This document shows positions 1-12,430 of a stretch of DNA of 64,000 bases, one piece after another. A program made the translations under genes and the position numbers. Each line of letters starts with the position of its first letter. Position 1 is the first letter of the stretch. This DNA is from Phallus indusiatus (taxonomy: Eukaryota > Basidiomycota > Agaricomycetes > Phallales > Phallaceae), in contig JAQFWX010000028.1 in NCBI GenBank assembly GCA_027605045.1, positions 62,001 through 126,000 of the forward strand, in the 5' to 3' direction. A model generated the notes under the pieces. It had not been told where the DNA came from, ran no database searches, and saw only the letters and a list, made by a program, of their open reading frames with translations.

Positions 1-2579
1 ATCCAGCTGCAGCTGCATATCATCAACATCATCCCCAACATCCGCCTCCAAGTCATCATTACGGATATCCACCAACTCCGGCACCACCCCCTCCGCCTCC
101 GCATGCGGGACATGGGCATATGCACCCTCATGCGCCCCAAGCACCTCCGTCGTGGGACCACTATCACTCGAGCATGCAGCAGCACCAGCATCCACCTCCG
201 CCCGGTGGAACGACGGGACCGCCTCCACCACCGCCGCCTGGTCCCTCCCAAGTAATGGGACAACAACAGCCTCCTCCTCCACCTCCTGCAGGCGGGTATG
301 ATTTCAACGCAAACAGAGGGTACGGTCCGCCGCCACCCCCACCAACCCAGCATGTTCCTGTTCCAGGTCCTCCCCCTCCAAACGGCGCACCGCCAGCTTA
401 TTCGTATGGCCATCATATGCCTATGCACCCACCTCCGCCTCCAGCACCACCCACGCATCCTCAGCATCCTCACAATCCGCATATGCATGCACACCAGATG
501 TCTCCTCATCCGCACCCGTATGAAGGATACGGTGCACCACCTCCTGCTCCTCAACAACAACACCAAGCTATGCCTCCTCCTCCGCCGTCTGCAGCGAATA
601 CAGGAGCACCAGGAGCGCCTGGTGAAAGTCCGTCTCATCTTACGCAGAATCAAGGTATTATGAATAGTCCTCAGCACGCGGAGTCGTCTCCTGGGCGAAA
701 AGACTCCGCTACACCGGGTGTTGTCGGTGCGGGATCCAATCCTGCAAACGGAAATGTGCCGCCTCCTTCGGGTCCTGGTAATCCTTCGTCGACGTCGGTG
801 TCAGGTCCGCCACCACCCTCTGCTCAGGCCGGTGCATCCGCTCCGGTTCCTGCGCCAGGTCCAACTCCAGCTCCTGCTCCTGCACCAGCTCCTCTTCATC
901 CGCAAGCGTATTCATGGGGTCAACCACCTCCACATCCGCATACACACTACGCTCAGCCCGTCCATCCGATGCATCAACACCAACACCAGCATCAGCAACA
1001 GCAGTATGCGCCTCCCCCGCACGCGCAAGGCCCCCCGCCGCCACCTCCACCTCATACGCATGCGCACCCGGGGTATGGTATGCTTCCTCAGCATCAACAT
1101 CAACATCAAGCGCCGCCACAGTATTCATACCCGCCTCCACCTCCGCTGCAGCATCAACAGCAGCCTAATAATGGTGGTGCTGGTCCACCACCGCCAAATC
1201 ATATCCCGCCACCTTCACATCCTTCGCAGCAACAGCAACAGCCCCCGCCTCCGCCGCATAGCTGGTATTCTCCACAACCACAGCAAGGTCAAGGGCCACC
1301 ACCTCCACCACCACAGCAGCAGCAGCAAGGGCAGCCTCCATCTGGGCCACCTGGATCTGGACCACCACCGCCTCCTCAGTCTCAGTTTAGTTATTATGAT
1401 ACAGCGGCGGGAATGGGATATGGTGCGCATCATCCTCAGTCACAGCAGCAACCTCCCCCGTCGAATGGTCCTCCTCCCCCTTCTGCTGGTCCTCCACAGC
1501 ACCCGCATCAGCAGCAGCAGCACCAGCCACAGTCTCAGCAACCTCAACAGCAGCCGCAGCATCACCACGACTCGCAGTCTCAACAACAACAACAGTCCCA
1601 ACCACTACCACAAAATTCGAACCCTAACACAAATACAAACGCGTCGACATCCGTCAGTCCATCGCGTTAATACTATCTCGTTGTTTACTGTTTAGTCATA
1701 TTCATTTTTCTTTTTTTTTATATATATTTGTGTGTCTGGTCCGCTGTTTTCCCGCACCCCTTCCCCTTCTCGCTTAATTAGATGCATCATTCTCCACAAT
1801 TGCAGCATTCGCAGTCGCAATCTCAGGCGGGTCAGCATGGACAGCAGCAGGGCCAAAGCCAGGGTCAGAATCAGAGTCAGAGTCAGGTTTATAGACAGCT
1901 TACGCCTGCACCTGTACCGTCGTTGTCGTCTTCTCCGTCGAGATACGATGCGCAATCTAGAGGAGGACAGGATTTGAATTCGACTTCGCGGGGTGGTGGT
2001 GGTGGTGGTGTGGTGTTGGCACCGATTCGTCCGGCTGGAGACGGAAGAAACAGCAATGGCAATGGCAGTGGCAATGGTGTTGGTGGGCGATATGATAATG
2101 CGGCACAGTCTTCCATGGGTAGTCCTATTACGAGGTCACGAGCTCATGCAGCAGCAGTACAACAACAGCAACAACAGGGACAAGTGTATGATTCGCCTGG
2201 TTCTTCTAGTGCGGGTCCTATGACACCTACTACGACTACGACACCAAGACATTCGTATGGTCTTCGACAGGATAGTCAGAACGGCGGCGGCGGCGGTCAT
2301 TATAGAAGTAGTAGTGCTTCTTCGACGACTTCTGGGGTGGGCACGCGTAGTAGTCAACATCAACAGCAGCAGCAGCAAGTTTATTCGCAGCACAATAGTA
2401 ACAAAGATCGGATGTATCATCATACGCGCTATGGAAGCAACGGTGGAGATTACGACGACCGAATGCGCGGTGGTGGTGGGTCTAGTGATAGTGCAAATGG
2501 GTCTGGAGCAAGCTCAATTGGGAGTGGGAAGAAGAATCCTTTGAGTATTGGAAGCATTATCTCGGAGAGGAGAGAGTGA
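1..2579 (+). CDS. Pro/Gln/His-rich low-complexity protein, 5' end outside window
   Basis: The reading frame is already open at base 3, so the gene starts upstream. Exon 3-1652 joins exon 1782-2579 through a 129-nt intron (donor GTCAGT, acceptor TTAG) that keeps frame. Without splicing the frame would stop at 1670, but the same Gln/Gly/Ser-rich style continues after 1782 to the stop at 2577. About 815 residues are visible: dense Pro runs, Gln runs and His-Gln or His-Pro dipeptides, then a Ser/Gly/Gln-rich tail ending in a short hydrophobic patch (LSIGSIIS) before a basic/acidic end. There is no folded domain in view. Such regions are common in fungal transcriptional co-regulators. The C-terminal half of an Ssn6/Cyc8-type TPR corepressor is one possibility, but the diagnostic N-terminal TPRs would lie outside the window, so this is a guess only. 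Confidence 0.7.
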
Positions 2580-3769
2580 AGATACAACGACATTTTTCTT
2601 TTCCTTCCATTTATCTTTTTGTACCTGGTATGTCCAATTATGTCCAATATCTCTGGCTTTCGGTTTGAAGGTTGTGTTGACTGAGGTTGTTAACAGAGAC
2701 GGAAAGGCGACATGTATAACAATACTTATATCCCTTTTCTTCTTCCTCAAATTGTATCAACTCGTCGTTTACTCGATTTTCGCCGGTCTACCCCAACGTT
2801 CGAGCTTTGTCTGACATAGCATTTACTTTCATATCCCTATCGTTATATGCAATCTTATGCTTATATGTTCTCATCATGCCTTCCATGCCTTCTTCTTCAT
2901 TATTCAAATATTCAACGTTCAATGTCCTTCGTCAAGGTCGATGCTCTCTTTGTTTCTGGAAAGAAAGTGATTATCTCACCGGCGCAATCGATGTCTCCTG
3001 CTAGCAATCTTCATTTGTCCTCTTCGCTTCTCGGTCGTCAATCTTTTCTGATTCTCCTTCACAAACTCTTTCCCTGTCTCTGCCGTCGTTCAACGTCAAG
3101 TATCAACGTGTGCCCTGTCATATGGTCCTGTCTGTGCTTTTATCAGCTCATATTTCTCTTCTCTTCCTCCGCCTGCTTTGATATTGATATATATGTCTCT
3201 CGAAACACGTTCCCAATTATATTTTATCAAATGTCCGCTGTCCCCTTTTTCTCTTCCATCATCTCATCCTTCGTCTCTGTAAAACTTCTCTGACAGAAAA
3301 AAAATGTTGTATAGTTGCAGATTAGCGAAAGTCTTTTCAAATGTTCTTCTATCTATTGTGTTAGTCGAAAATTTCAAATTATAGATTTTTTTTATCATTT
3401 GTTCCCCCTTGTTTTATATTTTGACAGATTGATTGATTTGGATACTATTGCGCATAGATGAGGCATTGCACATCTTAGCTGCTTCGGAAGATGAGGTCAT
3501 TTTCAATGACAAGTTCAGAAACTTTAACGTTTAACGTTTGACAGTGGCAGATTAAACATATATAAATCCGAGCCAAAAAGAGAACTTTGGGAATCCTATT
3601 GGCTATTGGCGCGAAGTCCTCGAGCTCCGCGTTTGATATTAGCCGAACCAACTCATCGACTTCATTTCTGTTGAGCAACGAACCAACCGAGTTCCGTCAC
3701 ATAAATATGATATAATATTATCTCATTAATCTGAAGTATGCCGTAAATAATGTGCGAATGAGAAACCCA
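2580..3769. other. Intergenic, convergent 3' flanks
   Basis: This stretch separates the 3' end of the low-complexity gene from the 3' end of the monooxygenase gene. It is T/C-rich on the plus strand and contains chance open frames, but I see no family motif, splice structure or promoter I would defend. Confidence 0.5.
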
Positions 3770-5828
3770 TTAATTGTAAATACGATCTATAATTCTACCC
3801 CAAGCCCAAGGAATTGGGATGTTCTTTGTCCACGGCGTTATGAATGATATGATTGATACTATGAAGATGGTAAACAGGAAAAGATTCAGTTTTCCTCGGA
3901 ATCGCTTTGATCTCGCGTATGCTTCTGTGTACTGCGCGGGTTATTGTAACCAAGTTGTTTTTGAACGTGGGAAGGGACATACGATGTAAGAGAAATCATT
4001 CCATTCTATAAAAGTGGTTTTCCGCCAGAAGTGATGTTGGGTCCAGGGATATACACCGCGGTTCTTTCCTTTTACCAAGTAAAGCTTGTAAAGAGGGGCG
4101 TGCGCGTCAACGAGAAGAAATTAAACTGGTACAGTCAACGTTTGTGAACTTACACTGTTGCAATCTCCGACAACGAGGTTATCGTTCGCGTTATCCAGAT
4201 CGGTGCAATATGCTTGTGCGGCTTCAGGTTTGACTTCAACTTCGAGGGCGGTTTTGGACATTATGATGGGTTTAATGAGTTTCATTGAGTAGTTGACTAT
4301 GCTTTCAATTGCAATTATTACGCTTGTGTGGCCGGTTGAGCTGCTAGGACCGAAAAGAAGGAAGAAGTTTGGGACTGTGGGTTTATTGGTCAGAATAAAA
4401 AACAAACAGAAATTGAAATGACATCGAAGTTGATGAGAAAAAATTTGTTTTCGTAACTTACACCCAGGCATGCATGTGGTATTATAAGCGGTGGGAACGA
4501 CCGTGTTCTTTTTCCAGTACTCGTGCACGTTCTCGCCACCTTTGCCTATTATTACAAGATCATCGTAACCGCCATTGCTAGTGTCGAAACCGGTGGCGGT
4601 GATGATGATATCAGCAGGATAGATCGTGTTGTCGGCCGTTCGTACACCTTCTGGGATGATTTGTGTGATGGGATCTTTGGTGATATGAATTTTGTCGGAG
4701 TGGAGAGAGCGGAAGTAGCCGGTTTTGACGTCGTCGCAGATGCGTCGCTGGTTTGCGAAGGAAAAAGTAAAGAGATAGAGATAGATAAATTCAAAAAAGT
4801 ACTTGCCTTGCATCCTAGAGGATAATCTGGTGTTAAAATGGCGTGATACTTCTCAGGAGCAGTCTTTTTCATGAACCGTAGGCAGAACTCGGTGCCTTGC
4901 TCTCTGATCTTGTTTCCCTTTTTATCTTTCATGAACCCGCGTCCAAATACTTCTAAGATCTGAAAGAGACCAAACCGAAATAATTTGTAAGTGATTGGAG
5001 ACTCCAAACCCCATTTTATGAGGCCTTTGTAAGGTTCGTTACGGATTGGGTAGTAGTACTGGGCTGAGCGAAAGAATTGGGTTATGGATTTGGCGACCGG
5101 GAGGATTGCTGGGATGACCTGAGTGGCGCTGCATCCGTTCCCAATGACGATGACATTCTTGTCCGTCAAGTCCACATTGTCCGGCCACCCAAAGGTATGA
5201 ACGACGGGACCTTTGAAGGACTCCAGACCGGGTATAGCCGGCTTCAAGGCTGTATTGAGGAGGCCAATAGCCGAATAGAGTACGCGACATTCGTGAATGT
5301 AGGTTTCGCCTGTCTTGAGATCTTTGAGTTGGGCGACCCAGAGATGACGAGTTTCGTCCCATGTGGCGGAGAGAAAGTTGGTGGAGAATGTCATGCGTGG
5401 GCGCAATTCGTACTTGTCGATGACGTGGGAGAGATAGTTGTGGATATTGGATCCCGGCGCAAACACTTTGGACGTGTCAGCGTATCTTTCGAAGGAGAAG
5501 GAGTAGAGGATGGACGGGACATCGCTGGTGATGAAGAGAGTGGAACATGTAGTGAGACCGTGTCGCTGCCCGGAGTTAAAAAAAGGAAGAGAACACTAAC
5601 CATGCAACACCTAAAAAAACACGTTTAGCTATACTTACGGATTTTAGAGAGAAGAGACGAACCTGGATAGCTGTTAAGAAGCCAAGTACCACCAAACGAC
5701 TCGTTTCTGTCGTAAAGATGAACATCGGTAAAGGACCACTTTCTCTTCAGTTGTGCGCCTAAACATATACCCGATATGCCTATTCCTATGCACACAATAT
5801 CATTGTATCGCGTTTGACCTTTTGACAT
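3770..5828 (-). CDS. Baeyer-Villiger-type flavin monooxygenase
   Basis: Predicted NADPH- and FAD-dependent monooxygenase, 554 aa, seven exons: 5663-5828, 5601-5610, 4807-5524, 4462-4747, 4154-4374, 3983-4084, 3770-3931. The lengths sum to 555 codons including stop. The first nucleotide-binding motif is GIGISG at residues 15-20. GGTW...NSYPGVACD follows near 48-60, the BVMO fingerprint FKGPVVHTFGWP lies at 162-173, the second Rossmann motif GNGCSA at about 187-192, and ATGFDT is present further on. The C-terminus carries a hydrophobic stretch that may be a membrane anchor. Family members insert oxygen next to ketones or oxidise heteroatoms; the substrate cannot be read here. Exon 2 is only 10 nt, and the intron between exons 3 and 4 must be GC-AG (AAG|GCAAGT). 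The start is the first ATG, immediately before the flavin fold. The family call is firm; the splice details are inference. Confidence 0.9.
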
Positions 5829-6339
5829 TATGGTAACGAGACTGAAGGGCGGTGAAATGGGAAAAAGGAACGAGAAAAATGTTAGGAGGGTTGGAAGCTT
5901 TTTCTTTCAATCGCCGGGTACTATTGACCGAGAAGGGTCTCACCTGCAAATTCGGCGCGGTGCCAGAAATAAACACCCTCGGATTGGAAGCTGTGCGAAT
6001 GCGTGAAAATGTTGGGCTACATACAAAAAAAATAAATTCGGACTACGGTGGCATCATATCGTTGCCCTTTGTATTTATCGAAGAAGAAGTTATCCCAGAT
6101 GCTGCTAAGGGCTTCGAATTCCCACCGTAATTCAAAATCTGATCTGGCATTCTGAGAGATTCCGAGTCGCAAAAATCACCATGTCCGGATCTGGGAGCTG
6201 ACGGAGCCTGATGCACAGGCCCAGGCTTCATTTGCGTCAAACTCTGAAATGATCCCTTATGGCCATTACACGTGAATTGTTTACGAGTGACCCTACATAT
6301 TAAAATACAAGGCTTTTTATAACTCATTGGAAAGACTTC
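5829..6339. other. Intergenic, promoter side of monooxygenase and 3' flank of carboxypeptidase
   Basis: This stretch holds the 5' flank of the minus-strand monooxygenase and the 3' flank of the minus-strand carboxypeptidase. No coding exon or recognisable element was seen. Confidence 0.4.
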
Positions 6340-8796
6340 TTAGGTGGGCGAAAGAGAGCGGTCGGACATTATTTGCGAGAAGAATTGCAAAGCTGCTTGT
6401 CCAGTTGTCAGACTACCATATTTATATGCTGGCACTTCGTGTCCTGCTCCAAATATGCGAACCTAAATGCAAACACAGGATTGTTTTGAGAGAAGAAAAA
6501 ACCTGAAGTTCGGCTGTTGAGCGTACATAATGGAATGTTCCTGCATTCTTGTAAAGTCCCGCGGGTTGACCGGCCACGGTGAAATTTTTGAACGTTTGAG
6601 TGTGAAACTCAGCAGTGAATTGAGTCTGCAGGGCATTGATCTAGAATTATATGTAATTGGTTGAGCTTTGGAGAGTCAAAAGTCTTGCACAAGTAAAGAT
6701 GCGACGATACCATAGCCTCAACGCCTTGATAATTGAGAATGTAATCTGCGTCGCCGTCATAGATAATCGTCCGAACCTTTAATTGCCAAGGAAAATGATA
6801 TTCAATAAACGCAATAATTAGAACAGGTTTAAAACGTACACCAGCTTTGATTACTTGCTGCAGCTCAATTCGCGAATTCGTCATCCAGTCTCCTGTTTTA
6901 GCAAAATTTTCATAAACTACATCATTCGTCTGTTGCCAGGTTGTCTCGGAACCAATTCTGCTTGTGAGGTTTGAGGATGTCAAGTAGGGTGTAAGATCGG
7001 GTGGGTATCTAGAAAAGCAAAGACATAATTTTTGTTGAGTGCATGCGCAGGTTTATTAGCTTACGGGTCTGGATTCTCGGACAGGACGTAGTACACGTCG
7101 TAATTTCCAGCCAGCGGACTCAAGATCCTGTCGTGAAATAAATAAGCAGTTTTTTCAAAGGAAAAGAATGAACATTAATCAACCTATCGTTACAGAATGA
7201 CTGAGCCTTGGAACACACCGTAGTGTTTGCACCGTTGCTAGCATAGCAACCTTCAATCTGTATGACGCGTATGTTTGTCAGATATGGGCTGCGCTTACGT
7301 ATAAAATCAAATATCTCGTACCAAGTCTTGACATCCTCCCGACTTAAAAAAGCTGGTATTTGCAGCTTCGACGGTAGCGACAGAAACGAGAGGATGATAC
7401 TTGTTAGTCAAGGAGTATGTAAGATAGCCTGTGTGTGCGCTATCACTCATGCCCCATCGGTCTGTTGCTAAAGTTGATAATTAAACACATACCAGGATAT
7501 TGGTTTAAGGGATCCGTTAGCCCATCTCCGATACCTAATACTTGGAGGTTGAGATGAATACCCTTGATCTCGCCTTTAGCGATAGCCGCGTTTTGGTCTA
7601 AGAAATGCCTAAAAGATAAGTTGTAAATATTTTCTCAGAAGTATGAAATGCTCCGTATATACGAACGCGGCAAATACGGGTCCATAATGTCCTTCATTAT
7701 TACGGGTATTAAGCACGGCACAAGAACAACTCCGGTTTACAGGACGAACCTCCATATGACTCGGTCCATATAGCGAACTTATTTTTAGCAAGGTACGAGA
7801 ACTTGGGATCGGACAAAAATATTTGTAGGAACTGGAGGAGTAGAAAAGGTGTTATCAACAAGACAACTTCGTGAATAAATATCGGTTGAGAATCTTGCCT
7901 GCCACGTGTTTTGAGCAGCTTCGCGAGATGTTCCCACTGTCGTATTGCCGTATGAAAATCCGACGCCCACTAAATTGATATGAGTTAGTTTAAGCGACTC
8001 GTGTATTCCGTGGATATAATACCTGGCTGATCGATATAAAGCATGTTAGATACTTCATTCCACGAGTTTGGATTTAAGGTTACGCCAGTACTATCGTTTG
8101 TGATACGGCATGGGCCATTTTCTTGAAAGAGACCGAGCATGCTGGAGCTTCCCGGCTACTCAAAGGCGGTAAAAGAATATTTGAGAACTCGATCGTGAAA
8201 TAGGTATGTACATACACCACCGTTAAGCCAAATAGTTAAAGGTGCTGTTGTAAAGCCGCCAGTGTTAGTCTTTGGTGTTATTTTGTCAAGTGAAAACAGT
8301 GAATTCACCCGATCGTGCGTTTTTGATACGTGATTCGAAAAACCAAAACCTACATAATGATGTTATTTGTCAACGACCAAGCTAAAAAATACAAGGAAGG
8401 ATTTCCTGACCAGATACTTTCGTCAGATGAAATATTCCCATAACTAAATCAAAGGTCTGAGCGGGCTTTATAGTCTGTAGACTTTGTTTGACACACCCAG
8501 TAGCTTGGTAAATGCCTGGCGTAGTCTCTGTATGAATAAATGAAATGAACACCACTCCTGTGAGACGACTACAGCGAGAGCATACCGCATATTCCTGAGT
8601 TTTCTGACCTAATGCGAAGAACGCCGGGTGAAGTGCTGGCGGGTTTATGTTCATTAGATGATAGAATAGCGGCCTCGGAGGTATGAGAAGACACGGAGGA
8701 AACACCGCCCAGTACTCCTTCGACGATAGGCACTTGTCCTGCGAAGGATGAAGAGACGATATAAGAAAGAACAAAGCTAAGAAGATATAAGAACAT
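6340..8796 (-). CDS. Secreted serine carboxypeptidase (peptidase family S10)
   Basis: Predicted to remove C-terminal residues from peptides outside the cell or in the vacuole. The model has 17 exons and 503 aa: 8586-8796, 8497-8527, 8411-8443, 8309-8349, 8216-8244, 8023-8155, 7899-7969, 7750-7831, 7667-7691, 7493-7608, 7322-7428, 7184-7257, 7065-7127, 6840-7008, 6711-6776, 6503-6640, 6340-6462. A signal peptide covers about residues 1-19, with a likely cut after SSSFA. S10 landmarks in order are [39 protein letters not shown], the nucleophile region WTESYGG (Ser about 208), IYDGDADY (Asp about 404-406) and GAGHEVPAY (His about 471). Length fits the family. The intron after exon 7 must be GC-AG (CAG|GCAAGA). 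Exons of 25-41 nt make this gene easy to mis-annotate. Confidence 0.93.
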
Positions 8797-9776
8797 TTGT
8801 TTTTCTCGCTCGGATTTGAAATGGGGTAGAAAGAAAAACTATAAAAGACATTGAACGCATTCACTTCCATTTATCTACACTCGTGTCGCATGATCTAGCG
8901 GCGGGGTCTCAACGGCACCCGGGCAAGCAATTAGATATGGGTGTATGTAAAAATGCCTTGTTGCACGGTCTTATCGCTATTCATCATCATATGAGTCAAT
9001 AAATGACTCAGATGAACGAAAGGTGGCGTTTATCGAATGCTTCGTCGTACGCGTGTTGGTATTTCATACGTTCATTGCATGCCATCTACGGGTCCAGGCT
9101 AGTCCCGTATGGTTAATGCGCGAAGTCTTTCCAAGCTTTTGGTCACGTTGAGGATAGACCGCGTGGGCGAGATTTGTGAGCATCGAGGGGACTTGTGATA
9201 CGTAATTTGATTTTTGCATAAAACGTTTGCTTCTTTCGAAAAGACAAAGGGCTAGGATTTCCAAGATGGATTCTGGTTTTGAAGCTCTTTCATTATGCCG
9301 GATCAAATTATCTGAAAAACGAGTACGGCATGCTCCGCGAATGAGGACGGATGAGCTGCGATATGGAAGCTTCGAGGTCCAGTTGGCAATGAGTCTTCGA
9401 AGAAACTGGCGTTGACAGCGATCAGTGATCGAGGCTCGAGAAAACATGAGGACAACTCCCACGGACGTCATGGGCGTTTGGCAAAGTTGTCAGTGCGCAC
9501 ATACGGCAGACGCGGCGCAAAATGGCTGCTTCCAAATATTTCCTACTATCCTATATTTTTTGCGAGCTCCATTCTAGCTTTTCAGTAATTTACTGACATT
9601 TCCAGTTTAAAAAAGACTGTTTTCGGATGACCTGGAATTCCTCGGGTTTTAGGACTGTCCTTCAGACTTTAATATGGTCTCCACAACTTTGTCGGCCCCC
9701 GTGGGCCCTAGGCCTCATCAGTTTGCGTATAGCCTTCTATAATTGTGCGTCCATACCTTCTTTTTTTCGTGTTACA

Positions 9777-9788
9777 TAGTATCAGAGC
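9777..9788 (+). repeat. Copia-like primer-binding site, possible solo LTR edge
   Basis: TAGTATCAGAGC differs by one base from the initiator-tRNA primer-binding word TGGTATCAGAGC that follows the 5' LTR of many Copia retrotransposons. The preceding bases end in ACA, as an LTR end would. I could not define the LTR start or any gag/pol remnant, so this may be chance. Confidence 0.25.
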
Positions 9789-10190
9789 AACTATTTGGTA
9801 TTACGCAGATACCGAAATCAAAATAACTAATGTCTGTATGTGATCTGGATTTAATCTCTGGATGACTTGCGGACATCCGCTACAAGCCCCCGGGAGAGAT
9901 ATTTATAACACACTCACGCAAGACGAAATCACCGATCAAAATGGAGGTCTCATATCTCCGTTGACTTAGAGTCCGCGTACCAATGCTACAAATCTTATAT
10001 TTAGTGAGTTGAGTGCGCTAGTCAATACATAGACTTAATTTTTAGGGAGTTTCGTATGTGTCGCAACGAAGCGAACAGCGCAGAACCAGACCATAGACCA
10101 GCTATTAACCATCCGCGGCACGCACGCCTGAATAGTCTGAAATGCCCGTGGGTGCGCACGGGTGGTCCTAGCCAGCTTGATTCGACTAAA

Positions 10191-10196
10191 TATAAA
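10191..10196 (+). promoter_or_regulatory. TATA box of FAD oxidoreductase A
   Basis: TATAAA lies 85 nt before the ATG at 10281 and supports that start over the in-frame ATG at 10056. Confidence 0.45.
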
Positions 10197-10280
10197 CCAT
10201 CATGGTCTCATTCCTGGGCTAGACGGATACATAAGTCAGCGGTGCTGCGGTATGTGTTTCAATTGAATATACCCCATAAA

Positions 10281-12430
10281 ATGGACCTCTTCAATTTCCT
10301 CATTATCATTCTTACGACAGCGGTGGTTTTCGAGATTGTCTCGAGACTGATTGCAAAATATCTATGGAACAAGTTGTCTCTTGTGAAAGATATACCTCTT
10401 CTGTCAAAACAAAGACGAAAAGACGAGAAGTTTTCCGGCACGGTGATCATTTGCGGTGGAAGGTGAGGACGAATCATTGCATGAGGTGCCATTAATAATT
10501 ACGCGCTTTCACACATCTTCCAAGTATCTCTGGACTACTTTGTGCTAAGGTTTGCGCAAATCACTTTGCAAAAGTGATCATCGTCGAGGCGGAAGGATGG
10601 GTTCTCGGCGAGAAAGGCGTGAAAGATTTCCACAGAGACCCAAATTCGCCGAAAAGAGCACGAGTATATCAATATGACACGTTTCACGCCTTCCAAGCCA
10701 TTGTCACTCTAGTTATGAAAGAATTGTTTGCGACATTCGATCAAGCGCACGAAAGTGTCGCAGGAAAGTACGTCCAGCTCAAATTCTTATAACTGCCTAT
10801 CGTTTCTTGTCCTAACTTTTAAACGTATCAATGCGCAGATTGGGAGTGGCTTTCGAAATTTTCCACATTTCGGGTGTGCCGAGGCTCTTTTCCCCAAAGT
10901 TTCCTGTCTACGCCGGCGGCGTTCACCCTGCCTCTATACGTATGACCCGACCAACATTTGAGACAACCACTCGGCGGCTTCTGCTTGAAACTTGCAAAGA
11001 AGTAGAAATGCTTCATGGCACTGTCACCAGTTTGGTCTATGACGAAACCCTCAACAGAGTATCTGGCGTAAATGTGAAGCTTCCAAATGGTGAAACCACC
11101 GAGCTAGAGGGTAACCTAGTCATTGGTAAGATAACTCATTGTCACTGTTTTCTTTTTTCAGCTGAGTGGATTGGATACCCTTTTATCGCCAGATGCTACC
11201 GGTTCATTTATGTGCGGTCACCGTTGGTTGAAAGCTATCCCAAAATACGCCAGTTATCGCTCGCCATCATTAGACGACATCAAAATAATGTTCGATCCAA
11301 AAGTGAGCTACACGCATGCTGAGTTCAATCTTCCTCCCAAGTTAGATGAAGCATTTCGACGATACGGATTTTCGAACGGTTCCGACAGCACTCGGAAAGT
11401 TATAGCCTCATTACCTGCTAACGCTGCAAATGATAAATTATTAGGGATTGACAGACGCGACAAGAATTTCCGTAAGTAATTTGCTGAGGTTTGTTGGAAG
11501 CGTTCAATAGACTGATTTTCTGAACGATACGACGTAGTTCAAATAGGCTGTGGTGGATACAATTGGCATGGAAGTATTCGCAGCCCAAGTGAAATTTCGG
11601 ACTACATACGAGAATTGAACTTGAAGCAGCCGATGCCTGAATGGTTGCACGACATGTTGCAAACTCTACAATCAGAAGACGTTCCCGCGACTTATGTTGA
11701 TTCGGTATACCGTAAGTAAAACAAAGAACCTTTACAGTCACAAGAAATGAAATGAATAAAAATGCAGCCCATTCCGTTTATATCAAATACCACGAACTCA
11801 AGGACCTTCCATCCAATTTCGTCGTAGTTGGTGATGCTCAGTCACAAACCGATCCAATTTTTGGGTGCGCATACAAAGCTTTAGTTAGAATTTAATATTG
11901 AATAATGTTGTGCAGTCAGGGATGTTCCAAGGCCTGTGCGACTGCAATAATATTGAATGCTCAACTACACAAAGCATATCCTGATTCTGATGGATACCTA
12001 CCTCGCACGTTCGCCAAAGAGTATTTCCTCGATGTGAAAACCCGAACCGAGCATACTTGGTTTGTTCTTCTTTCTCAAACTTGATCAATTGCTCTTGAAG
12101 CTGAATTCCTGTAGGGAGAACATGAAGAACATAGACTATAACTATCCAAGTACTATTCCTCTTCCTGGAGAAGATCTCGTGAAAACGGCTCGCTTCTTTC
12201 GAGCCTACGGTGATACATTATTTTCATTGATAACAAAGGTAGTATTGTTCAATATTCACCTCTTTTAATCGATTTAATGACATGGATTAAAGGACACTGA
12301 TATCGGCGATCTCGTTGTAAAGCAAATGGGGTACCTCATACCGCCGATTAATCTTCTTGCGCCATGGGTTGTTAGACGAGTTGCATGGGCATGGTTTAAA
12401 CAAGTCATTGGTTACGAGTCGGTTATTTAA
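10281..12430 (+). CDS. Membrane-anchored FAD-dependent oxidoreductase, copy A
   Basis: Flavoprotein monooxygenase/halogenase-like enzyme, 555 aa, nine exons: 10281-10462, 10525-10767, 10839-11125, 11193-11471, 11538-11711, 11768-11864, 11916-12059, 12115-12238, 12293-12430. An N-terminal hydrophobic helix (about residues 4-27) should anchor it in a membrane. The dinucleotide-binding motif CGGSISG follows at about 58-64, with its middle Gly replaced by Ser, and ends in IIVEAE. Later come DATGSF and the FAD-closing pattern VVGDAQSQTDPIFGQG, both typical of group A flavin enzymes. The start is fixed by homology with copy B, whose N-terminus is also a short helix, and by the TATA box. Introns are 57-71 nt, all GT-AG. 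The substrate is unknown. Confidence 0.85.

Larger units (their letters stand above)
8797..10280. other. Intergenic with a possible Copia-type remnant
   Basis: This is the shared upstream region of the divergent carboxypeptidase (minus) and FAD oxidoreductase A (plus). A minus-strand open frame at 9064-9471 shows no family signal. A match to the Copia primer-binding site lies at 9777-9788 (separate entry). The frame upstream of FAD oxidoreductase A has an in-frame ATG at 10056, but a TATA box at 10191 argues that this part is untranscribed. Confidence 0.45.

Noticed and set aside
709..1433. Several long minus-strand frames inside the first gene
   Set aside because: They are the antisense of Pro/Gln/His repeats; composition is an artefact of the repetitive coding strand.
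1653..1670. Gene end at the TAA at 1668-1670
   Set aside because: A frame-keeping intron starting at 1653 leads into 266 further codons of the same low-complexity style, so the stop is probably intronic.
2847..3293. 148-codon plus-strand frame in the first intergenic region
   Set aside because: It arises from T/C-rich sequence, has no domain or splice context, and sits between convergent 3' ends.
9064..9471. 135-codon minus-strand frame
   Set aside because: No family resemblance, no promoter; composition is ordinary noncoding.
10056..10280. 75-residue N-terminal extension of FAD oxidoreductase A
   Set aside because: In frame, but the paralogue begins at the membrane helix, the extension is unlike a signal sequence, and a TATA box lies inside it.
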